Assembly: GCF_000204055.1 (NCBI RefSeq)
Contig: NW_006768845.1
Coordinates: 10,471-74,470 of the forward strand
Origin: Melampsora larici-populina 98AG31
Taxonomy: Eukaryota; Basidiomycota; Pucciniomycetes; Pucciniales; Melampsoraceae
Direction: 5' to 3'
DNA: 64,000 nt
Position numbers and translations under genes: made by a program
The notes under the pieces: model-generated
Told to the model about the DNA's origin: nothing
Database searches by the model: none
Seen by the model: the letters and a program-made list of their open reading frames with translations, nothing else
Part shown: one piece after another, positions 9,594 to 20,975 of the stretch
Position numbering within the stretch: position 1 is the stretch's first letter
How the letters are laid out: each line of letters opens with the position of its first letter

Positions 9594-12500
9594 CAACATT
9601 GGACCAGTAGCGCTGCAAATGGCTGCAACGCTACTGCAACGCAGCTTTCACAGCTGCGTTGTACATGTACAACAGCGCAGCGTCAAGCAGTTGCGCTGTG
9701 GAACCCGGGGGGGTCCCAATTTTTTTATCCGCTGCGTTGCTGCTGCGTTCCCGGTCCCGGGCAAACAGCGAGCTGCGCTCCGGCCCGCTGTGGCCGCTGC
9801 AAGCGGTACAGCGGCTGAATCAGGGGTGGAGGCACATGTCTCGATCGCCCCCTTCAGGAGACCATCTAGACTCAGCCATCGAACCACTTTCTTCTCGATC
9901 CCTCGACTTTACAACACTAGCCTCACCTTGACCAACGTAATATCACCCTAATTGGCTGTTGTTTGCTCAAATCAAACAACAAACAAGCTAAATGAATCAA
10001 CACCCTGAGGTTCGTCTTCTTTCCTTCTTTTCATTCTGCTTCGCCTCGCTTCAGGAACCACTGCCCTTAGCCGGATCTCTGGGCATGTTCCGCATGCATT
10101 CCAGGCACCCGGATGTGCTTGTGACTGCATGAAGCAGGAGATCGATAGAATGATGGGCTCAAGCTGATCAAGTTCTTCATTTTTTTTCATGATCGCTCCA
10201 ACTATTCATACTCAATCGAGCCTACCCACAAACTGCTCATGCTTGACCAATTCGGACACCCCTGTCTCAAATCAAACAATGAAACATGACTAATAAGAAA
10301 TGTATCAAGACGCCCAGGAGCAGGCAGTTTATCCTTATTAAAGGTATGTAACACCTGTCTCTTTCCTACCACATCCATCTCCCCTCTATCATTTTTTATT
10401 ATTAATATCATCTTTATATATTTGTCTAATCTCATCTAACAATCACTCCTTAATATCTTCTTTTTATTTTCATCAATCTCATCCTACCAACATAATTCAA
10501 TATCTAATACCCTTAACACACAGTTTACTCGATTCTGTTTGCAGAAAATACTATCCATCCTTTCCCTATGCCTTCTTCACAATCTAGTGTGGTGTGCACC
10601 CCTTCATCGGCAACTCGACCACAACGCTCGCGTCATCCTCCGCTTAACCCTGGGATGATATCACCTTCCCCCGACTCTCGAAGACGGATAACTCACTTGT
10701 CAGACCGTGTCCAGATAACCTCCAAACCTGGAGTATCAAAACGCAAAATCACTACCATTGAACTGGATGATGAAGAATCTACCGATCACAAAGACGAGGA
10801 TAATTCCAATAAGAAAGGGAAGTCAGTACAGAAGAAGAAGAAACCACCTTCAAAAAAAAGGAGGGAACATGATGAAGTATGTAGAGACCTTTCCTAAGGC
10901 TTCTCCTCACCGTGTTATCAATGCTCATATTGATATCTTATCTTTATGTTTCATTTCTTTCAATACTTTCTCCTTTTACTCCCCCGAACTAGCCACCAAC
11001 CACCGACACTGGTTCTTCCTTTGTAACAAAGAAGACCCTGCGTGCAGATTCTGACGAAGAAAACGATAAAGTCAGAAGAAGAGGTCGTCGAAGTTCAATT
11101 GATCAAGTCAAAAACAATGAGCTGTTGGAATACTTCGGAGAACCATATCACCTGAAAGGAGATGTAAGGCTTTTGAATCTCTTCCCTCCACTCGCTTATT
11201 TCATGTCATTGTAAGCGGTGTAATTGATTAATTCATAATATTCACTCATTGTTGTATTGCTTTTTGGTTGATCGCAATAGGACGTGACCAAGCCACCCCT
11301 CACTTATCCATGCTCATGGTGTAGTGACAATCCTGATAAGCCAACACCTGTTCGAGTCAGTCTCAGCAACTACACTGGCAACCTCAAAGTCCACCGAGAT
11401 GGAAACACCGCAGCAGGACGATCGAAGACAGGTTGTCCAGGCCGTCTTGCAGCTCGAGCAGCTGGATTATCAGTTCCACCTTCAGTTTCTGATGTCGAAA
11501 AATCCAAAGCGAATGACCAGAACAACAAGGGTTCACTTCTTTCGTTTGTCACAGTCGGTCCAAAGGCAAAATTTGACAATCTCACTTTCAATCAGATGAT
11601 GTGCCTTTGGATGTCGTCGCGTGCTCTACCATGGAATCGTATGACGGACAAGTGGCTCCAATCAGCGGTTCAATATCTCCGACCTGAAGCACGGATGTAT
11701 GGTCGAAAATGGGCGGCAGATGAAGCAAAGCGATTGAATTTGTCAATGAAAAATGTTGTGTTCGAGGAACTCAGGGTAAGCTTTCATTTAATTGACCTCA
11801 ATACCCATTCATATCACTTGATTGTCTGGATCACTTTCTCTTCTATTCCACTCCACCGTCACTTTTTCTTTCATTCCACTCAATCAACATCTAATGTTAT
11901 CATTTTATATTTGTTTTCTATTGTTCATTTATTTCACTCAATCAATTGTGTTGATAACTTAGACTAACTTAATCATCTCTATCTGTGTTTTTGACTTTCC
12001 CATTCTACACACAGGGTTTGAGCAGCAAGCTGAGTCTTCAACAAGATGTATGGACGACAAAAGGAAATCGGCATGCTTTTATTGGTGCGGCTGTGACTTA
12101 CATTAATAGTCAGTGGAAGTTTGTAGGACGCCACTTAACCCTCAAGCTTGTTGCATGGGAGCACAAGGGTAAGTGGCTGGCTGAGCCCATAGTGAATGTA
12201 TTTGTCAAACGAGGGATTGTCAATAAGATAAGTATTTATTTGGATATCATTTATATATTGGCTTTTAACTCACCTCTACTTCCCTCTGCACCTCCTCTGC
12301 CAGACAACCGACTCGGGCTCAAATAATAAAACCATGGCTCGAGAGATGCACAGTCAATTCTTGTTACAGTCCGATCAACTCGATTACACTTGGAACCCGG
12401 AAACTATGCACATCTTTTGCTTTTGTCATAAGATGGCGTTGATTGTGGGCTCTGGTCTGGCTGCTCTCGGTCTCAAAACTTCACCACCAAGGAAGGTCAA

Positions 12501-14689
12501 GAATGCATTACGGGGAAGTTTCCCTGATCTTAACCCAAACATTGTCGAGGAAGATGAAGAGGAAGATGAGACTTGTGCCATTACAGATATCCCTGATGTA
12601 TCTGTCCCACCTGACCATGCTGATTCTGATTCCGAGCCTGATCTTCAGGCTGTTGTGGCAAGGGCTGAGGATGAGGATGAGCCCCTTCTTCCTCAAGATC
12701 CAGATGAAGAACATGATTGGGACGCAGCTGATGCAGCTGACGAGACTGACCCTGTGCTTATTGCTGAAACTAAATTGGCTGCACCTCAACCCACCCATCG
12801 TCGCGAGTCAAACAAGCTGGATTCCCTTTTGGACAAGGTCAATTCATTTCAATTGGTCATATCTGGTCTGGAATTACACTCTGACGTTTGTTTACTTCAA
12901 CCAATAGATTGATTTCATCCTTCGCCGTATCACACGTTCTGCAGCTTGGCGTGAGGAATATGATCGTGTGGCAAAGAGCATGGGATTGAAACTTGAATCA
13001 CTCATTGCTGCTTACGGAATTCGTTGGAACATAAAGTACATCAGTAGGGACAAGGCTTGGAAAGCTCGAGACGTAAGTTGTTCATTAATAGTACTTTCTT
13101 CAACCTCTAAAATCATTGACGTTGAAAAAACACTTCTCTAGGTCATTGATCAGCTTCTCAAAGATGATTTGGCCCGAGTTCATGCTAAAAATCGTCGACC
13201 TCGTAAGAATGGAAAACCCCACGGGTACTTCCACGAGCTAACTATCACTCCATCAGAGTGGGCGCAGGTGAGGAATCTCAATGCGGAGCTCAAAGTAAGT
13301 TGTGTTTCAATATTTGATCCCACTTGTATATATTCTATCTAATTGCAATAATTAAATTGGTTGTGTAGCTCTTTCTCGATGCAACCAAACGCATGGAGGG
13401 CAGAAAGTCCACAGGTTCAATGGCAATTCCAGAATATGTGGAAATTCGCAAGTCGTTGCAAGACCGAGTGGATTCACTTGAAGCCTCAGATGCCCTCTAC
13501 CCAATGTTGGCTACAATGTTGGAAAAGACTCAGGCTTATTTGAATGAAGCTCTTTCCTGCAATACATTGGTCATGGCTACTATGCTGCATCCAGTATTTC
13601 GAATACGATTTTTCCATTCTTTCTTTGGAAAGACATCAGCTGTTGCAATTCAAGCTGAAGAAACTTTCAACCAAGAATTTAAGTTATATCAACTCAAGAA
13701 TTCACACAAGGTAGGGAAATCACATACGAAATCAAGTCAAACGCAAGCTTCAAGTTCGAAAGCATCTTACTTCAATGTTTATAGTGATGAAGAAGAAGAT
13801 ATGGGAGATGACAACCAGCTCACTGACTACCTGCGTGGTTGTGATCGGATGAGGGAAAATCTTTATAATTTAGATGACCCTAACTCTGCGCTTGACTGGT
13901 GGGCGGTGGGTATATCACTATCCTTTTTGGTTTGATTCAGTTGGCTTATTGTATTTTGTTTTAGGCCTATTCTAATCGATACCCTGTGATTGCTGAGATG
14001 GCAAAGGACTACTTGTCCTGCTCGGCATCATCTTGTGAACCCGAAAGAATGTTTTCAACAGCAGCGGATGTATGTGTGGCGAGTCGAGGACGATTGTTGG
14101 TGATCTCAATTGAACGCCAGGTATCCTGCCAGCTTTGGCTGGCTGAGGGCGTACCGCTGGGCAAGGACTTCATCAAGTTGATGGAGGCTTGTAATATTAC
14201 CGAGTATAGTGATTACATCAGGTTGTACAATTCATCTCGTGGAAATTCCAGTTGATACTTTCCATTCTTTTTTGGTTTTTCTCTTGTGTTTCTTTTCATT
14301 ATCTCTTACCCTGCTTAATTACTTAGACTCTATAATATCTCAATAACTCTAACTATCTTTAATAGCGATCTTACTCTTTATGTTACTTTTGAATTATGTT
14401 TATTATAATCTGTTTCTGTTACAATCTTTACTGGTTTGCACTTTCAATGTGACCTTTTTTAAATTTTACATAAATTGACCGCTGCAACGCGCTGCAACAG
14501 CGCAGCGGACGCTTCTGAAGCTTCGCTGCCATGGTGAGGTTTTGAATGCAGCGGTGAACCGCTGCGTTCCGGCTGCAACGCAGCGTTTATGAGTTGCGCT
14601 GTGAGGTATGAGTTTCCTTGCAACGATATTGCCGCTGCGTTTCAGCTTCCTGGCTTGAAGCGTTACGAAGCGCAGCTGGTCCAACGTTG
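9594..14689 (+). mobile_element. hAT-superfamily DNA transposon, about 5.1 kb, apparently complete
   Basis: The left end reads CAACATTGGACCAG at 9594-9607, and the right end is its inverted counterpart CTGGTCCAACGTTG at 14676-14689 (one mismatch). Both ends are followed inward by about 200 bp rich in GCTGC, GCAGC and GCTGCAACGC words in both orientations (about 9605-9810 and 14480-14680), typical of subterminal transposase-binding repeats. Between them lies a single spliced hAT transposase gene on the plus strand. No identical 8-bp target duplication is visible with these boundaries, so the exact ends may be off by a few bases or the flanks may have mutated. Confidence 0.75.
10568..14255 (+). 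CDS. hAT transposase, nine exons, uninterrupted 952 codons
   Basis: This enzyme would excise and insert the surrounding element. Exons are 10568-10876, 10993-11163, 11281-11775, 12015-12218, 12304-12837, 12908-13072, 13142-13294, 13369-13905 and 13965-14255. Every exon length is a multiple of three, so all eight introns are phase 0, and no stop or frameshift was found. The first exon is basic and lysine-rich (nuclear signals). Exon 3 has a BED-like finger (YPCSWCSD, later NLKVHRDG). LSLQQDVWTTKG supplies the first catalytic aspartate and TTDSGSNN the second, and FCFCHKMAL is the Cys/His block. The acidic tract in exon 5 is a linker. WWAAYSNRYPVIAEMA and SSCEPERMFS form the C-terminal dimerisation region with the conserved glutamate. 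Two donors are GTCAAT instead of GTAAGT (after 12218 and 12837). Probably an autonomous, recent copy. Confidence 0.85.
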
Positions 14690-16231
14690 CAAAGACACCA
14701 TGAATACCCGCAAATCCAAATTTCAAATTATATCTTTGTTTTACCAAGTCTTTGGGTTTGTTGTCAAACCTTGGGTTCTCTAAAGTTTGTTTGTTCCAGA
14801 TTAGTAATTCCTTAGACCTCAAAAAAGCTTCAAAATGACAAGATTATAGAAAATAGTTCTTCTTGCATCTCATTGTTATGCTGATCTATATGTAATCTAT
14901 CAAAATGAAAGTTGTATAAGACCAAAAGGCCAGAAAGGTCACAGAGAGCCTAAATCCCTGTTCTGTCAGGAGATATATTTAATGTATTCAAAATCATTAA
15001 ACCCAATATTCATTTAAGCAAACACAATACCACTTTTAATCAGGATAAGATACCTCAAATTTTGATTGAGTCCCCTAAACACTTCTCCAAGAAGATTCAA
15101 TTTGTCTAAAATCACAATCACTTCATTTGTGCCCAAAACAACTTTTAATCACATCTTCCATGCTTCATTTATAACATCTCCTGCTCAATTCACATTGTAT
15201 ATGTGATTGGTACTGTCTCACACAGTATATTAAGGGCCTGCTCAAATTGGACCCACTTTTTCTATTTCACAACTAGTTATTACCCCTGATAGAAGCTATA
15301 CAAGAAAGGCACTGATGTGCTTCTTTCTCTCAAGAGTGGTCACCAAAGAATAAGTTACAGATTCAAGAGATATTCAATGTTATATTGAGAAAAATTCCAA
15401 TCAATTGTAGAGGCTTTCATCTCATTTTTTCCACTTACAGATACTTCTTTGTGTTGAATTCTTTAAGTTTCTGATAGGTCAGTAAGTTGATGATTCTTGC
15501 ACAATAGGTCAAATACTCTTATTCATTGGTTCTATTCCACGATATCACTTTACTAAGGTCCACACACCTTCTTGCTCTGTGGTGAAACTTCACACATATT
15601 TAAACTCATCCTTTCCATCCATCTTAAAAGCTAGGTGTTAAGAATATCAGAAAGATGTTGAATCCACAGAGATTGTGTACACATAATCATTGTCAATTTC
15701 AAATCATGGTGTGATTTTATCACGAGTTCCATCCTCCAACAGCCATCTGACTATCTGTTTAAACACTTTCAGTCAAATAAATACAATTTCTTTGTGGCCT
15801 ATTGACTTCAACTCCAATACTCTTGAAAGTATCAGTGTAATTTGGTTCGAAACCTCGTTATAAATTCTGCTTGGCAGTCTGTGAACTTCCACTCCAATGC
15901 TGAAGAACTTTTAATTATGATCAGTTTCCATATTATCTCATAATCTAAACTCACAAAAATCTCTGAAGATGTCTTGGGCAATGGAAATGACAATCATGAC
16001 AATCAAGTCTTGGAAGATTAATAATGCAATGGTGATGTTCAGACATTGGCTTCAATTGCCACATACCTGTGATTGTGCATGGTCATCCTCGCATCTGACC
16101 TGTCTACTGTCTACCTCGTGACAAACCTTTGAAGTATGAGGTCATCAAAACACAAATGATTGATTATTGTTATCTTACAGGATTCATAAAGATATTGTAG
16201 GATGTAAGAAAACAAACAACCACAAGCCGTA
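14690..16231. other. Gene-free AT-rich stretch
   Basis: No coding region, RNA gene or strong repeat was seen in 1.5 kb. At 15231-15243 the sequence TTAAGGGCCTGCT resembles the outer end of the Harbinger element at 20,333 and may be an orphan terminal repeat. Confidence 0.4.
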
Positions 16232-16376
16232 CAGTAGATTTCATAAAGGTTGAAATCAAGGTTTTTTGAAAATTGAGAGGTGGCCCGTGCGCCACCTGTG
16301 ACAGTTCTCAAATATGCATACCAGATTGATGAACATACAGTAACGAGACTTTCAACAACCCCAACCCTTCAATTGT

Positions 16377-16455
16377 TTGGTGGCACAGTGGTCAAGAGCT
16401 GTGATTGGGTGGTGCGACTTCAACGGGACTCCTGTGTTCAAGTCATTGCCTTTAT
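16377..16455 (+). promoter_or_regulatory. tRNA-like pol III promoter (SINE-head-like)
   Basis: TGGCACAGTGG at 16381-16391 fits the tRNA A box. About 44 nt downstream TGTTCAAGTCATT (16435-16447) is one or two changes from the B-box consensus. The spacing is that of a tRNA gene, but the segment does not fold into a clean cloverleaf, so it looks like a tRNA-derived SINE head and not a functional tRNA. It lies inside the foldback element. Confidence 0.4.
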
Positions 16456-16689
16456 ATTTTTTACCACCGTTTTTTTGCCTAGAATCAACGATGAAATGGC
16501 AACAAGCAAATGTGAGCAATCAAAACCAGCATAGCTTTCCCATTCTTTTAGTTTATGACACCAAGCAAATCAAATATGAAAAACTTGTCAAAAGTTGTGA
16601 TGACATAAAAGGAAGCCACTCGGGCTCGAACTCAAAAATGTGCACCTTATGAGGGTGTGCATACCCATGCAGAGGGCATTCATCCAACT

Positions 16690-16832
16690 CACTACATGCA
16701 AGGTGGTGACGCCGCGGGTGCGGCGTTGCGCTGACCCCGGATCGACCCCCCGCCTTTGCAAGACCCCCCCTTGGGTTTTGTGCGGCGTCACCGCGACCCC
16801 GCATCCGCGGGGTCAGCACTTTGCATGTAGTG
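16690..16832. repeat. 143-bp GC-rich foldback nested in the MITE
   Basis: The arms begin with CACTACATGCAA on the left and its inverted copy on the right, and continue into GACGCCGCGGGTGCGG against GACCCCGCGGATGCGG. Pairing covers about 36 bp with a few mismatches. GC content is far above the surroundings. It is probably a separate small element inserted into the 747-bp MITE. Confidence 0.6.
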
Positions 16833-17334
16833 ACTGTGCCAAAGGTTCTTTTCAGTCGACGTGTCTATGCTGTCTATGTCAGCATTTTGGTATGCATTTT
16901 GAGACCTGTCACAGGTGGCGCATGGGCCACCTCTCGATTTTCAAAAAACCTCGATTTCAACCTTTATGAAATCTACTGTACATAACTACATATGTATGCA
17001 TAAATCAAATCATGGGTTTTGATGGGTTATGTCTGATGTCATCCCCTTCTGTTAACCATCCTTTCAGATCCTCTCGTCGATGATCGACCCCATTGTAGTT
17101 TTCGTCGTTGGATTCATCAAAAGTAACTCATCTTGGTTCTTGTACCAGCCACGTTCCCGCGTAGCTGACCAGCTGGTCTCGAACAAACCTTCTCGACAAG
17201 TTTTAGTAGGCTTGAAATCTCAAACTGAAATAATCAGAGCTCGCCAAATCTCTGATCGCCACTGAGATCTCCTTGCACCAAACTCTTGGGACAATTTGTT
17301 CTCAAAAGAAAACATATTGGTGAAATAACCCAAT

Positions 17335-19140
17335 ATGCCATCCTCGAGTCGCACAGCTCAGCTTGCACTTTGGCGCGAGATCGTTTTGAACCGCGAGAGT
17401 ATTAAACCAGTAAATCAACATCTTGACTTTATTCGAAAGCGATTTGATAAACTCGACTCGGAAGGTTTTATTTGGTCAAAGGAATCGGTCCTTGATATCT
17501 TTCTTCAACTCGGCCTATCAGAAAGCCCGCATGACTCTTTCTCGTCTGCGAGCGAAGTTGTTGGATCTCGCCTTCAAGGATTTAAAAGTTTGTCCGGTGG
17601 ACGTAAGGAAGTGATCGAGATTCAGAAATCAGAACACACATTTCGTCCTCTGGGTCTCATGGATCTGCCTATCGAGGTATTTGACAACATACTCAAAAAC
17701 CTCGATGGCATAGCTAAGCTCGAAGCTGCGGAGATTTACAAAGAAAAGCGCCGCGGTAAGTTGATAATTATAGGTCCAGGCGGACGGGGTCCGTACATGA
17801 CCTATTTACACCAAAACCCGCCTGTCTTGAATAGTATTCAAAACTTTTCATTGACTTCTCATAAGATATATCAGCTATGCCGACCGTGGCTATGGCGAGT
17901 GAGTCATTTCCAAGTCAAATTGTTCGTGCAGGAAAGATTTCTAATGAAAACCAATTCCTCATACCAAATTGTAGAAACTACAGTTTCCTACTTCTCTTCC
18001 AGCACCAATTGATCTGTGGACTGAAGATATTCTCCTCAAACACGGCACCTATGTCCGATCATTATCACTCACACTTTCCGCAAATTGCACTAAACCTGCT
18101 GGTCAAATTGCAAAATATGATTCCTTTTAAGATAATCTTGTCCCTCAACGCTATCATTCTATATTTGATTACTACAAAGACTGCGAAAACGACGAAGATC
18201 AATACATGGAGCCAATCTCTCCAGAGAGTGTGAGAGCCTTGATAAAGCGGTGCCCCAACGTTTCTGAGCTGGGTATCAAATGTGATTATGAAGCAGGATA
18301 CAGAGATACAGGTGGAACGGAAACTTTTCTGTTAGAGCTGATTCCGCTATTATCAAGTCTCAAACAACTCCGGCACTTGACATTGGATGATGGACAAAAG
18401 ATAACTGTCAGGAATGGACATGAATACTTCAAGCTACGAATTGTGAATGGATTAACATCAGAAATTGTTGCTAGTCTACCTCTGCTAGAGTCATTTAATT
18501 GCCAAGCAATCACAGCATCTGGAGATCAACAAAAACTAGGCAATAGTTCTTTTGGATTCAATCTATCCCAACTCAAATCTCTATCGCACTTAACTTTATG
18601 GGATATCAAAGATGTGGATGTAACTTGGTGTCTTTTTGATTGGCCCAGGACGATTACTAAGCTTGTGATTCAAGAATGTGTTAATTTATCACTGAGCTCA
18701 GCACATCGGCTAATTAATCACATCACACCTTGTCTAACAATGCTCACCCTTGAATTTACTCCGAAGTATCGTGACGACATTGCGGAGATTGATTATACCT
18801 GGGAAGTTGATCCTACCTGGGATCCTCACAGTCGTTTCTGTCTTCCATCTCTGACCGACTTGAAGTTTTCGACCTCAAACGGGGACCTTGTGACCAGCTT
18901 TCAAGACTGTAAATCTCTATGATGTCTTACCTGTACTTACTCGACACCAAACCATTGTAGAACATTGAACATGTTGCTGTTTGAAGAAAATTGGCCTCAG
19001 CTCAAGAAATTGGATGTACGTAATTATGCTTGGCGATTTCCATCGAGTCCTCAATCCCAACAAGAAATAGTGGATCAATTAGTTCATTTGCAAAAGCATT
19101 GCCAACAAGCCAATATAAAAGCAGACATTACATCACCTTA
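17335..19140 (+). pseudogene. F-box / leucine-rich-repeat protein with in-frame stop
   Basis: Such proteins are substrate-binding subunits of SCF ubiquitin ligases. The N-terminal about 100 residues are helical. An F-box-like segment starts at LGLMDLPIEVFDNILKNLDG and ends near LCRPWLWR. Exon 1 (17335-17896) joins exon 2 (17984 on) in phase, giving LWRFPTSLPAPIDLWTEDIL, a plausible continuation. Exon 2 has a TAA at 18128-18130, after which the same frame stays open to 18922. That part carries a leucine-rich region (LIKRCPNVSELGIKC, LPLLESFNCQAI, SLSHLTLWDI). A C-terminal stretch (NMLLFEENWPQLKKLDVRNY, 18969-19026) lies in another frame after a short gap, and the join there is unclear. The stop could be avoided only by a weak intron (GTCAAA donor) spanning it. 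I favour a recently broken gene. Confidence 0.6.
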
Positions 19141-19541
19141 GTTCTATGGTCAGTCAAAATGTGATTTGAATCTTGTGAGTGGAACTAAGTCTTAGTCAAA
19201 TGGTAGGATCCAACCTTCTTTAGTTGAGAATTTACTATCTTTCTTCTGTACCATCAGGCCTGAGTAAACAGATACTTGTTAGATCAACCATTGTCACATT
19301 TCTTACTTATTTATACATATAGATAAAGAGGTTCATTAGTATAGACTGACGACATAGCTTATACAAATTAGCTTTGTCAGGTGAGGCTATCCTGCAAAAA
19401 GTGCGGTAGATATTAAAGACCTTTCTGCACGTGAAAATGTACAATACTTGATGGACTTATTGTTGGGAGATATTTATGAAAGTGCTTTGTAGCAGACATT
19501 GCCTGGGTTATCAAGAAGTCAAGTTTATTTGTGCAGAAAAC
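19141..19541. other. Gene-free
   Basis: This AT-rich stretch lies between the F-box gene and the miniature element. Nothing recognisable was seen. Confidence 0.4.
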
Positions 19542-19868
19542 CAACCCTGGGCCAGCAATGCAGGTGTTGTGTGCTGCGCTGTGCTTGCGTCACGGTTTTT
19601 CTGACTGCACTGCACTGTAAAATCCATTTCAAAGTTGTGGCCTGACCTGCTGTGCAACAAGATGTGTCAAATTTTGAGCTTTTGTGGGCCGCAACAACAT
19701 TTGTTGTGTTACTGCTCAGAAAAACTTGAAATTTGACGGTTTTTTGGTGCTGTTGCGCCTTTTGCTTTGCGCGGCGCACAACCCAGGCTAATGTTTTGTT
19801 GTTGCGGTACCTACCACAACCCAAAAAACACGCTTTCTGTGGTGTGGTGTGTTGCTGGCACAGGGTTG
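19542..19868. mobile_element. 327-bp hAT-type MITE
   Basis: The ends read CAACCCTGGGCCAGCAA and, inverted, CAACCCTGTGCCAGCAA (16 of 17 match). The 7-bp word AGAAAAC lies immediately outside both ends (19535-19541 and 19869-19875), matching a hAT target duplication that has lost or mutated one base. Interior words such as TGTTG/CAACA and GCGC recur in both orientations. No protein is encoded. Confidence 0.7.
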
Positions 19869-20335
19869 AGAAAACCGTTGAAGACATGATACTGTACATT
19901 GAGTACATGTGTATGACTAGCGCCAGTGAGTTGCATTGAACATTGTGTAATGTGGCACAAAAAAACTTGGAAAATTGCATCACAAATTAAGAATTGTGGA
20001 ATGAAAAATATTGAAGATATTAAGTATCACGAAGAAAGAGCCCAACTCTGAAAGAGCTGTGTGATTTGAAAACTTTTATTGGTGGATACGAGTGTGTGCT
20101 GACTTGTTTTCTTACATTCTATCTCATCATGAATACTGGATGACACGGACCATCAATAACTTGTGTTGACAACCCCATCCTTCTTCAAAGACTTGATATG
20201 AGGTGAAATTGACAGACCAGAGGAAAACTAATCAAAATCACAATTCATGAGCATTGAAGCCAATGTGCAGATATAATTGTTTCTTTGTAGATCTTTCAAG
20301 AATTGATTGTCTCAATTTTCATTTCAATTACTTAA
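19869..20335. other. Gene-free stretch up to the Harbinger element
   Basis: This is AT-rich sequence with no recognisable feature. It ends at the TAA target duplication at 20333-20335. Confidence 0.4.
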
Positions 20336-20351
20336 GGGCCCGTTCGGCTGG

Positions 20352-20975
20352 ACCCCAAAAAACGTTTTTGGCCAAATACCCCACCAAAGCCAAAAATGGT
20401 TTTTGGGTCAAAACCGTATTTGGTTTTCTACAAAAACTCTGGTGTGGAAATCAGAAATGGGGTAACCCAATTATCTTATTATTATCATTTCAAAATACGA
20501 AAACTACAGTTTTTAGAATAATACATTAATTCAACATGTGTTTTAAGTACTACATTACTTAAGTACTACACTACCTCAATAGTGTGTTTTAAGTTCTTTA
20601 ATCAGTTTATTTCTTTTTTTTTCTTTTTCTTCTCTCTATACTTTATTTCATTTTTCATTTTATGTGAAGTGTTGCGCTTTTCTATTTTTGTATGTTTCTA
20701 TTTTTCTATTTCTTAAGGGTTATGTAGTTTGGTGGATGATATGTAGTATGAGAAGTAGTGAAATTTCGAAATTATGGGTTTAGTTATTATGTGTAGTTGA
20801 GTAATATATGGCATATGAGGAGTATACAGGTTCAAACTTGGAATTTCGAATTTTATGGGTTTAAATAGTTATGGTTACAGATGTGTATGGTTTTAACAAG
20901 TTATGTGTAGAGGAATCATGGTTTTGAGGTATGGGTTTAAATAAGGCTGAATTTCGAAAATCCAACAACTCAGAC
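20352..20975. other. Left subterminal part of the Harbinger element, non-coding
   Basis: AT-rich sequence with no gene. A long pyrimidine tract is present at about 20600-20660. Confidence 0.4.

Larger units (their letters stand above)
16232..16978. mobile_element. 747-bp foldback MITE flanked by TA (Tc1/mariner type)
   Basis: The outer about 92 bp are inverted repeats (16232-16323 and 16887-16978) with only about five mismatches, starting CAGTAGATTTCATAAAGG. TA lies immediately outside on each side (16230-16231 and 16979-16980), the target duplication of Tc1/mariner elements. Within each arm is a small hairpin, GGTGGC(4 nt)GCGCCACC on the left. The interior contains a tRNA-like promoter and another GC-rich inverted repeat. 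There is no coding capacity. Confidence 0.75.

Noticed and set aside
9619..9951. 110-codon Ala/Arg-rich frame at the left hAT end
   Set aside because: It is generated by the GCTGC/GCAGC subterminal repeats of the hAT element.
12219..12303. Frame break at hAT exon 4/5 if the GTATTT donor is used
   Set aside because: The GTCAAT donor at 12219 keeps the frame, and the same donor type is used after 12837 in this gene, so the frame is taken as intact.
17756..17834. Intron in the F-box segment
   Set aside because: GTAAGT and AATAG sites exist, but joining them shifts the frame into an immediate stop, whereas reading through stays open.
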